A DNA stretch of 34,268 nt from NCBI GenBank assembly GCA_964398225.1, contig CAYNLY010000012.1:1-34268 (forward strand). The letters are read 5' to 3'. Shown in pieces: positions 7,338 through 13,595 of this stretch. Origin of the DNA: CAYNLY01 sp964398225. GTDB lineage: Bacteria; Pseudomonadota; Zetaproteobacteria; Mariprofundales; Mariprofundaceae. The notes under the pieces were generated by a model. That model ran no database searches. It was not told the origin of the DNA and was given only the letters and a program-made list of their open reading frames with translations. Each line of letters opens with the position of its first letter. Position 1 is the first letter of the stretch. The position numbers and the translations under genes are program-made.

Positions 7338-8813
7338 TTAGAGATCCAGCCGGTAGTTCGGCGCTTCCTTCGTGATCGTCACGTCGTGCACGTGCGATTC
7401 GCGCAGGCCCGCGTTCGTGATGCGCACAAAGCGCGCGCGCGCGTGCATGTCCTCGATCGTGGCCGCGCCCACGTAGCCCATCGCCGCGCGCAGGCCGCCG
7501 ATGAGCTGGTGCAGTATGTCGGACAATGGCCCCTTGTAGGCCACGCGGCCCTCGATGCCCTCGGGCACGAGCTTCATCGCCTCGTCCACGTCGCCCTGGA
7601 AATAGCGGTCCTTGCTTCCCTGCTGCATCGCGCCGATCGAGCCCATCCCGCGATAGGCCTTGTAGGTCCGGCCCTGATAGAGGATCTTCTCGCCCGGCGC
7701 CTCCTCAGTGCCGGCGAACATCGAGCCGAACATGCAGGTGTTCGCTCCGGCCGCGATCGCCTTGGCGAAATCGCCCGAAAACTTGATGCCCCCGTCGGCG
7801 ATGATCGGCACGCCCGCATCGCGCCCGGCCTTCGAACACTCGAGGATCGCGCTCAGCTGCGGCACGCCGACACCGGCGACGATCCGGGTCGTGCAGATCG
7901 AGCCAGGCCCGATGCCAACCTTGACCGCGTCCGCCCCGGCATCCGCCAGCGCGCGCACCGCCTCGGCCGTGGCCACGTTGCCGCCGATCACCTGGATGTC
8001 GTCGCCGTGGGTTTTCTTGATGTGCCGGACCATTTCGATCACACCGCTGGAATGTCCGTGCGCGGTGTCCACGACGACCACATCCACGCCCGCCTCGATC
8101 AGCGCCCCCAGCCGGTCCAGCTCGCGCTCGCCGACCCCGATCGCGGCCGCAACCAGCAGCCGGCCGAGATCGTCGCGCACCGCGTTGGGAAAGGCGCGGG
8201 ATTTTTCAATATCGCGCACCGTGACCAGTCCGCAGAGACGACCGTCGTCGTCCACCACCGGCAGCTTTTCGATCCGGTGTTCGCGGAACAGATCCTTGCA
8301 GGTTTCCAGATCCGTGCCCGGACGGACGGTCACCAGCCGCTCACGCGGGGTCATCATCTCCCGGACGCGGCGCTCGGGATTGCGCTCGAAACGCATGTCC
8401 CGATTGGTGATGATGCCGCACAGGCGTCCGTCGGCATCCAGCACCGGGAAACCGGAAAAGCCGTTTTCCTCCGCAAGCCGGAGCACGTCGGCGAGCTTGT
8501 CGTCGGCGCCCACGGTGAGCGGCTCCTGCACGACGCCGGCCTCATAGCGTTTGACCTTGCGCACCTCGGCTGCCTGGCGATGAGGCTCCAGGTTCTTGTG
8601 AATCACGCCGATGCCGCCTTCCTGAGCCAGCGCGATCGCGGTCGCCGACTCGGTCACCGTATCCATCGCAGCCGAAAGCACCGGAATGTTCAGGCGCAGC
8701 CGACGGGTGAACTGGGTTTCGAGGCTGACGGTTTTCGGCAACACGTTGCTGGCCTGAGGCACCAGCAGCACATCGTCGAAGGTCAGTCCCAGCTCAAAAT
8801 CCGGCGAACTCAT
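7338..8813 (-). CDS. guaB: IMP dehydrogenase
   Basis: NAD-dependent oxidation of IMP to XMP, the committed step of guanine nucleotide synthesis. The 491 residues start MSSPDFELGLTFDDVLLVPQ. They show the TIM barrel split by two CBS domains (about residues 95-205: MTPRERLVTVRPG, then GLVTVRDIEKS). The active-site loop is GPGSICTTRIVAGVGVPQ with the catalytic Cys, and GGIKFSGD, GSMFAGTEEAPGE and YRGMGSIGAM follow. The same frame stays open upstream, through the frameshifted cyclase, to base 9827. The conserved N-terminus and the ATG at 8813 mark the true start. A 70-bp gap with a possible promoter precedes it. Confidence 0.98.
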   Translation of the reverse strand: MSSPDFELGLTFDDVLLVPQASNVLPKTVSLETQFTRRLRLNIPVLSAAMDTVTESATAIALAQEGGIGVIHKNLEPHRQAAEVRKVKRYEAGVVQEPLTVGADDKLADVLRLAEENGFSGFPVLDADGRLCGIITNRDMRFERNPERRVREMMTPRERLVTVRPGTDLETCKDLFREHRIEKLPVVDDDGRLCGLVTVRDIEKSRAFPNAVRDDLGRLLVAAAIGVGERELDRLGALIEAGVDVVVVDTAHGHSSGVIEMVRHIKKTHGDDIQVIGGNVATAEAVRALADAGADAVKVGIGPGSICTTRIVAGVGVPQLSAILECSKAGRDAGVPIIADGGIKFSGDFAKAIAAGANTCMFGSMFAGTEEAPGEKILYQGRTYKAYRGMGSIGAMQQGSKDRYFQGDVDEAMKLVPEGIEGRVAYKGPLSDILHQLIGGLRAAMGYVGAATIEDMHARARFVRITNAGLRESHVHDVTITKEAPNYRLDL

Positions 8814-8844
8814 CGATTCCGTACCCCCATGTTCAAGGGCCGGG

Positions 8845-8873
8845 ATACTAGCCCCGGGCGGCGTGCATAGAAA
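8845..8873 (-). promoter_or_regulatory. Possible weak promoter of guaBA
   Basis: In the 70-bp gap before guaB the minus strand reads TTTCTA (8868-8873), 17 bases, then TAGTAT (8845-8850), followed by a GC-rich stretch. The -10 matches four of six positions and the -35 three of six. The position is right for a guaBA promoter, but the match alone is weak. Confidence 0.35.
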
Positions 8874-8883
8874 GAGAGCCCTG

Positions 8884-9827
8884 CTAGGTCGTGGTCGGGA
8901 GCGATGGACGCAGGTTTTCGGAGACTTCCAGACCGCAGGATGAAACACAGACCCGGTTCCGGCCGCCGCGCTTGGCCTCGTAGAGCGCATGATCGGCATC
9001 GGCCAGCAACTCCCGGGCCTGAAACCCCCGCCTGCCCTCGGTCCCGGTGACCCCGAGCGACAGCGTGCACCGGATTCGGCCGGCATCGGTGTCCACGGGG
9101 TGGCCGGCGACATGCTCCCGAATGCGCTCGGCCAGAAGCCGGGCACCGTCCACGGGGGTGTGCGGGAGAAGAAGCACGAACTCCTCCCCGCCGTAGCGGC
9201 CAGCCGGTCGGAGGTCCGGATGAGGCCGCTGACCATTCGCGCCACCTCGACCAGGCAGACGTCGCCGGCCTGATGGCCGAAGGTGTCGTTGATCCGCTTG
9301 AAATGGTCGATGTCCATCAGGATCACGGACAGCGGCAGATCGTAGCGCCGGCTGCGCAGAACCTCGTCCTCGAAGGCCCTGTCGAAGGCCCGCCGGTTCA
9401 GCACGCCGGTCAGGCCGTCACGCATGGCCAGGGCCTGAAGCTCGTCGGTTGTCGGCGGGACGGCGCGATCCAGCGCCTTCTTGAGCTGGACGGACGCATC
9501 GGCCGGATGCTCGATGCGGCACGGAAGCGGCTGGAACAGCGCCCTGCCCTCAGCAGTCGAGCGCCATACAAGCGGTGGAACCAGCCCGACCCCCGCCTCA
9601 CCCTCGGGAACGAAATGGACGGCCAGCCCATCGTGCTCGAGAAGCAGGCTTGCCTTGCCGCCACCGTGAGACTCCCAGCGGCATCTAGCCATCTCGGCCG
9701 CCAGACTGGCGAAGCGGGCGGCCTCGATCTCGTTCACGCCCAGCTCCCAGGCGAGAAACAGAAGCCGCTGGCGCAGCGCCGCCATGCTGGACGGCGCGAT
9801 CAGCTCCACCCGCGTGACCACCGGCAT
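8884..9827 (-). pseudogene. Diguanylate cyclase with RsbT-like N-terminal domain, one-base frameshift before GGEEF
   Basis: Would make c-di-GMP from two GTP. Residues 1-75 (after MPVVTRVELIAP) resemble a GHKL kinase of the RsbT type: ALRQRLLFLAWELGVNE, then AAEMARCRWESHGGGK, matching RsbT's SELARN...CHGGGG. The ATP-binding Asn is missing (EMARC). A linker leads to the GGDEF domain: MRDGLTGVLNRRAFDRAF, LMDIDHFKRINDTFGHQAGD, and inhibitory-site RTSD five residues before GGEEF. The frame breaks between 9201 and 9209: upstream codons run in one frame, RYGGEEFVLLLPH and the rest to the TAG at 8884 in another. One missing base explains it; restored, the protein has 314 residues. The start overlaps the rsbX stop by one base. 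Real mutation or sequence error cannot be told apart here. Confidence 0.88.
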
Positions 9828-10408
9828 CAGCGGATCCCCGCCACCAGAACACCCGCGTCATCCGTGGGCTTCGAGCACCGGGAAAGCATCCGCTCCGCGA
9901 TCGTCGAAGCGCTTGCCCCCTCGAACTCGCGCACCCGGTCGGCCACCGCGCGCGAGGAAATGCCGTCGGTGTGCATCAGCAGGGTGGCACCGGGCATCAG
10001 CATCCGTTCGATCTGCGGGGGATGCACGATTCGGTAGCCCACGACCCCGTCCCGGTTGACGAACTGTTCGGCGCCGGGCCCGATCAGGCGCGCGGTGATG
10101 TTGCCGATCCCGCCGTAGCGCAGGCGCCGGGCCGCGGCATCGATCACGGCAACGCTCGCCACGCAGCCGCGCGAGCCTCGGATCGCCCGGTCCAGGGCCT
10201 CGATCGTCGCTTCGGGCTCCATCACCGGCTGCGACTCCAGCCAGGCGAAAATCTCCGCCGCCAGCTTTCCCGCCGGGGCACCATGCCCCAGCACATCCAC
10301 CAGCACGATCCAGGCGAGATCGTCCATCACCCGTACATAGGAGAGATCGCCGCAGGCCAGTTGCCCCGGCAGCGGACGGATCGCTGAGGCCCAGTCGATC
10401 CGGGTCAT
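9827..10408 (-). CDS. rsbX: Stressosome phosphatase RsbX (PP2C/SpoIIE type)
   Basis: Predicted Ser/Thr phosphatase that resets the stressosome by dephosphorylating RsbR and RsbS. The 193 residues have the PP2C metal-binding set: CGDLSYV near residue 20, VDVLGHGAPAGKLAAEI at about 37-53, LMHTDGISSRA, and a final DDAGVLVAG. The fold is complete and has no extra domain, which fits RsbX rather than the larger RsbU/RsbP. The ATG at 10408 overlaps the rsbT stop in an ATGA, and the stop overlaps the next gene by one base, so translation is coupled. The assignment rests on motifs and on the rsbR-S-T neighbours. Confidence 0.87.
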   Translation of the reverse strand: MTRIDWASAIRPLPGQLACGDLSYVRVMDDLAWIVLVDVLGHGAPAGKLAAEIFAWLESQPVMEPEATIEALDRAIRGSRGCVASVAVIDAAARRLRYGGIGNITARLIGPGAEQFVNRDGVVGYRIVHPPQIERMLMPGATLLMHTDGISSRAVADRVREFEGASASTIAERMLSRCSKPTDDAGVLVAGIR

Positions 10409-10830
10409 CGCAGCCACTTCCGGACCCGGATGCGCACGCCCCGACCGGGTGCGGTATCCAGATCGACCTCGTCCATGATGCGCCGCACCGCAGGCAATCC
10501 GATGCCGAGCGTGCCCCGGGTGCTGAAATGCTCGCTGAACGCAGCCTCGACATCGGGAATCCCGGGCCCCTGATCGGCCACCTCCATCTCGACCCCCGGC
10601 CGGGGCTCGAAAAACCGTCGTCCCGAAAACCAGCCGCCCCCGCCATGGCAGATCGCGTTGCGCGCAAGCTCGGAGACGGCCGTCACGACGAGCATTGCCC
10701 GATCCGGCCGGAAGCCGGCCTCCAGACAAAGGCGACGACTCGCTCGCAGGGCCTGCTGGACGTCCTGACTGGTCGCAAGCCTGAGCCCGTGAACCTCCCA
10801 GTCCTCCACGATCACCCGATCCGCCTGCAT
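10405..10830 (-). CDS. rsbT: Stressosome switch kinase RsbT (GHKL Ser/Thr kinase)
   Basis: Phosphorylates the STAS proteins RsbR and RsbS and, once released from the stressosome, activates an output partner. The 141 residues carry the GHKL boxes: N box SELARNAICHGGGG at about 60-73, G1 box ADQGPGIPD, and G2 region TRGTLGIGLPAVRRIMD, then the terminal strand RGVRIRVRKWL. The ATG at 10830 is preceded by GAGGGG five bases away and overlaps rsbS by 19 bp. A Met ten codons earlier (10860) lies deeper inside rsbS and lacks such a site. The 3' end overlaps rsbX in an ATGA. Confidence 0.9.
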   Translation of the reverse strand: MQADRVIVEDWEVHGLRLATSQDVQQALRASRRLCLEAGFRPDRAMLVVTAVSELARNAICHGGGGWFSGRRFFEPRPGVEMEVADQGPGIPDVEAAFSEHFSTRGTLGIGLPAVRRIMDEVDLDTAPGRGVRIRVRKWLR

Positions 10831-11195
10831 GATTCCCCTCCGACAAGTTTCCGACGGCAATCGTCAAGACCGACCCCGGCCGGGAACCCCAGCTCGGTCA
10901 GCCCGAGCGCAACCAGGGCCGAGGCAAGTCCCGCACGGATGCCGCTGACGCCGACCGGCGCTCCCAGTGCCCGCACCGCCCTTCCCAGCTCGATCAGACG
11001 GGTCATCAGCCGGGAATCCAGCGCATGGACACCGGAAAAATCGAGCACGAACGCGCGTATGTCCTCCGCGCGAACGCGCGCCAGGGCAATCTCGCGCAGC
11101 TCGTCCACAGTCCGCTCGTCGACATCGGCCGGGATGCCAAGCATCGCCATGCCGTCCACGACGCGGATCCATCCGTGGCGGTCGAGCGCGTCCAC
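10812..11195 (-). CDS. rsbS: Stressosome scaffold protein RsbS (STAS domain)
   Basis: Single STAS domain protein that in known stressosomes forms the core with RsbR and holds RsbT until phosphorylated. With the GTG start at 11195 it has 127 residues. The phospho-acceptor motif FVLDFSGVHALDS ends at Ser61, close to Ser59 of Bacillus subtilis RsbS, which supports this start. The second STAS segment reads GAPVGVSGIRAGLASALVALGL. An ATG at 11243 in the same frame would overlap rsbR by 41 bp and is less likely. The GTG lies seven bases after the rsbR stop. The domain is secure; RsbS rather than another RsbR paralogue is inferred from length, gene order and the missing N-terminal region. Confidence 0.86.
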   Translation of the reverse strand: MDALDRHGWIRVVDGMAMLGIPADVDERTVDELREIALARVRAEDIRAFVLDFSGVHALDSRLMTRLIELGRAVRALGAPVGVSGIRAGLASALVALGLTELGFPAGVGLDDCRRKLVGGESCRRIG

Positions 11196-11202
11196 GGCCC
11201 GC

Positions 11203-11628
11203 TCAGCGCTCCACTTTCCGGATCTCGTACCCCAGCTCGGCAAAGGCCAGCTTCAGCGCATCGCGAACGCGTGCGCAGGAAATGATGTCCCCCAGGTCGA
11301 TGCCGAGATGCACCAGCGACTGGGCGACCGACGGCGTGATGCCCGAAAAGATCGTCATGGCGCCCATCATCTTCGTCGCCTTCGTAATCTTGACCAGATG
11401 ATTGGACACCGCGCTGTCCACGGCCGGCACGCCGCGGATGTCCAGAATCACGAATCTCGCATCGGTCCGCTCGAGCTTTTCGAGAATCACGTCCATGATG
11501 TCCTGGGCGCGCTTGGAATCGACCATGCCGATCACCGGCAGAAAGAGAATGCCCTCCCAGAGGACCGCGATCGGATTCTCCTCGTATTTCTCGACGACGG
11601 ACGCAGCCTCGATGACGTTTTCCTGCAT
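11203..11628 (-). CDS. rsbR: Compact stressosome protein RsbR (STAS only, no sensor domain)
   Basis: RsbR-type STAS protein of 141 residues. From about residue 18 it follows the RsbR C-terminal consensus closely: NPIAVLWEGILFLPVIG, DSKRAQDIMDVILEKLERTDARFVILDIRGVPAVDS, and SGITPSVAQSLVHLGIDLGDI. The residue aligning with the phosphorylated Thr171 of B. subtilis RsbRA is Ser72. Ser104 lies near the second known site, which cannot be placed exactly by eye. Canonical RsbR has a globin-like or PAS sensor of 120 or more residues before STAS; here only about 20 residues precede it. The ATG has an ideal GGAGGTG site six bases upstream. It is the first gene of the rsbRSTX-cyclase operon, 61 bp after the symporter gene. 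Confidence 0.88.
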   Translation of the reverse strand: MQENVIEAASVVEKYEENPIAVLWEGILFLPVIGMVDSKRAQDIMDVILEKLERTDARFVILDIRGVPAVDSAVSNHLVKITKATKMMGAMTIFSGITPSVAQSLVHLGIDLGDIISCARVRDALKLAFAELGYEIRKVER

Positions 11629-11670
11629 GCTTCACCTCCAGCAATCCGGGCGCGTGACCCTTGCGGAGGC

Positions 11671-11698
11671 AAAGCAAGAAACGGGCCAGTCAGCCCGT
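11671..11698 (-). terminator. Rho-independent terminator of the symporter gene
   Basis: On the minus strand ACGGGC and GCCCGT form a perfect six-pair stem around the loop TGACTG, which contains the stop codon of the symporter gene. A T-rich tail follows (TTCTTGCTTT, 11671-11680). The short stem makes it a moderate terminator. It overlaps the sigma54-like motif at 11673-11689. Confidence 0.6.
11673..11689 (-). promoter_or_regulatory. Sigma54 (RpoN)-like -24/-12 promoter of the stressosome operon
   Basis: The minus strand reads CTGGCCCGTTTCTTGCT, close to the RpoN consensus YTGGCACG-N4-TTGCW. The invariant GG (11686-11687) and GC (11674-11675) are separated by exactly ten bases. The start point would fall near 11662, giving a leader of about 34 bases before the rsbR ATG. 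No activator gene is visible nearby, and the motif overlaps a terminator tail, so a chance match is possible. Confidence 0.5.
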
Positions 11699-12919
11699 CA
11701 TCCGACCGGGCTCCTTCCCTTCCGCCTGCAGGCGGCCGACCACCGCCGCGCCCACCGAATCGCCGAACACATTGACCGTGGTCCGGCAGCGGTCGAGAAA
11801 CCAGTCGATCGCGAGCAGCAATCCGATGCCCTCGACCGGCAGCCCGACGGCCTCGAGCACGATCACCATCGTCACCAGCCCCGCCTCGGGAATCCCGGCC
11901 GCGCCGATCGCGGCCATCGTCGCGGTCAGAAGCACGACCAACTGCTGCCCCAGGGTCAGATCCACGCCGTAGGCCTGGGCGATGAACATCACCGCCACCG
12001 CTTCGTAGAGCGCCGTCCCATCCATGTTGATCGTCGCCCCGAGCGGAAGCACAAAGCGGCGCGCGCGCTCGTCCACACCGGCCAGCCGCACGCCCTCCAT
12101 CGTCAGCGGCAGCGTGGCGCTGCTCGATGCCGTCGAGAATGCGGTCATCAGCGCGGCGGCGACATGGCGCAAGTAAGCCGTCACCGAACGACGCGCCAGC
12201 AGCCACAGAAGCAGGGCCAGCACACAGGCATGGACGACAAGACCCGTGAGGACCGTGGCCGCATACCGGCCCAGGCCAAGCAGCTGCTCCAGGAACGCCT
12301 CGCCCCCGCCGGCCTGGCCCAGACGGGAAGCGATCAGCGCAAACACGCCCACCGGCGCAAGCCACATCAGCCACTCGACCAGCTTCATCATCGCCTCGTT
12401 CAGACCCTCGAAAAAATCGGCCACCGGCCGCCCGCGCTCGCCCACGATGCCGAGCGCGGCCCCGAAGGCGATGCAGAAAACGATGATCGGCAACAGCTTC
12501 ATCTCGGCGGCAGCGCCCACGATGTTCGGGTGCACGAGCGACAGGACGAGGTCGGTGATGCCCACCTCCCCGGCCGCAGGCTTGGGCGCCTGCGCCGATG
12601 CCCGCCAGTCCACACCCACACCGGGCGCGTACAGGTTGGCCATGACCAGCCCGATCGAAACCGCAATCAGGGTCGTGCTCAGGTAGTAGGCGAACGACCA
12701 GGCGCCCAGCCGGCCCAGCCGGCGCAGATCGCCAAGCCCGGTGATGCCCGTAATCACGCTCGCCGCGACCAGCGGAACGATCAGCATCTTCAGCGCGGTG
12801 AGAAAGAACTCGCCGATCCAGGCCACGGCCTGCATCGCCTCTCCCCAGATGAAACCGGCAACCCCTCCGGCGAGAATGCCTGCCAGCATCATCCCGAGCA
12901 TCCGACGCTCACCCGACAT
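11690..12919 (-). CDS. Glutamate/aspartate:cation symporter (DAACS family, GltP/GltT-like)
   Basis: Inner-membrane sodium- or proton-coupled uptake carrier of the SLC1 fold. The 409 residues carry the family marks: hairpin 1 serine motif STASSSATLPLTME, TM7 motif ATINMDGTALYEA, hairpin 2 AAIGAAGIPEAGLVTM, and TM8 IDWFLDRCRTTVNVFGDSVG. In TM8 the spacing DxxRTxxN matches archaeal GltPh, where the Arg binds the side-chain carboxylate. This points to glutamate/aspartate rather than neutral amino acids. The ATG at 12919 has AAGGAGGG just upstream and overlaps the preceding gene by 11 bp. In-frame Mets farther upstream lie within that gene and were not chosen. The stop codon sits in the loop of a terminator hairpin. 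Confidence 0.92.
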   Translation of the reverse strand: MSGERRMLGMMLAGILAGGVAGFIWGEAMQAVAWIGEFFLTALKMLIVPLVAASVITGITGLGDLRRLGRLGAWSFAYYLSTTLIAVSIGLVMANLYAPGVGVDWRASAQAPKPAAGEVGITDLVLSLVHPNIVGAAAEMKLLPIIVFCIAFGAALGIVGERGRPVADFFEGLNEAMMKLVEWLMWLAPVGVFALIASRLGQAGGGEAFLEQLLGLGRYAATVLTGLVVHACVLALLLWLLARRSVTAYLRHVAAALMTAFSTASSSATLPLTMEGVRLAGVDERARRFVLPLGATINMDGTALYEAVAVMFIAQAYGVDLTLGQQLVVLLTATMAAIGAAGIPEAGLVTMVIVLEAVGLPVEGIGLLLAIDWFLDRCRTTVNVFGDSVGAAVVGRLQAEGKEPGRMTG

Positions 12920-13595
12920 CCAACCCTCCTTCACTCCAGCGTGCCCGGAACAGATCCCGGGGCCGCCCCAGATCATGCCAGACGCCGAGGTGCACAACCC
13001 CCCGCGCCCGGCCTTCCCCGATCAGCGTGCGGATCGGGCCGGTGAGCGGAAACGGCGTGCGCACCGGCCAGCGGGACATCGAGCCCGCCCCCCATACCGA
13101 AACCCCGGCGTAGGTCCAGCGCGGACTTCCCTCGCAGGCAAGCCTTCCGCCATGGAGCGCGAAGTCCCCGCCCGGATGATGCGCGGGATTGGCCACCAGC
13201 GCCAGCACTGCACCGCCGGGCTCAAGCGGTCGTGCAAGAGCACGGAAGTCGATGTCGGCCAGCACGTCGGCGTTGTGCACGACAAACGGAGCCTCCGGAT
13301 CAAGCAGCTCGAGCGCGGTGCGCACGCCGCCGCCGGAATCGAGCAGCTCGGGCTCCAGGCTGTAGCGGATCTCGACCCCGAGCCTGCGTCCGTCCCCGAG
13401 CGCATCGAACAGCGCCTCGGCCCGGTAATGCGCGTTCACCGCGATCCGGCGCACGCCGGCCCGGGCCAGCGAAAGAATCACCTGTTCAATCAGCGTACGG
13501 CGACCCAGGCGCATCAGCGCCTTCGGCCGGTCGCGGGTCAGCCACTTCAAACGCGTGCCGAGCCCCGCGGCGAGCACGACGGCCTGATCGGGCAT
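12909..13595 (-). CDS. murU: NDP-sugar nucleotidyltransferase, MurU-like (N-acetylmuramate-1-phosphate uridylyltransferase)
   Basis: The 228 residues form a minimal sugar-phosphate nucleotidyltransferase. The N-terminal signature is MPDQAVVLAAGLGTRLK, then RPKALMRLGRRTLIEQVI. SLEPELLDSGGGVRTAL covers the nucleotide/sugar site, FVVHNADVLADIDF holds the metal-binding Asp, and YAGVSVWG follows. Size and motifs fit MurU, which makes UDP-MurNAc from MurNAc-1-phosphate and so recycles peptidoglycan around the fosfomycin-sensitive MurA step. The usual partner kinase AmgK is not next to it. Another hexose-1-phosphate uridylyl- or mannosyl-type transferase remains possible. The ATG overlaps the upstream stop by one base (TGATG), and its 3' end overlaps the symporter start. 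Confidence 0.72.
   Translation of the reverse strand: MPDQAVVLAAGLGTRLKWLTRDRPKALMRLGRRTLIEQVILSLARAGVRRIAVNAHYRAEALFDALGDGRRLGVEIRYSLEPELLDSGGGVRTALELLDPEAPFVVHNADVLADIDFRALARPLEPGGAVLALVANPAHHPGGDFALHGGRLACEGSPRWTYAGVSVWGAGSMSRWPVRTPFPLTGPIRTLIGEGRARGVVHLGVWHDLGRPRDLFRARWSEGGLDVG

Noticed and set aside
7338..9827. An 829-residue GGDEF-IMP dehydrogenase fusion protein
   Set aside because: The stretch between the frameshift and 8813 has no family similarity. The cyclase continues in another frame, and guaB has its own conserved start.
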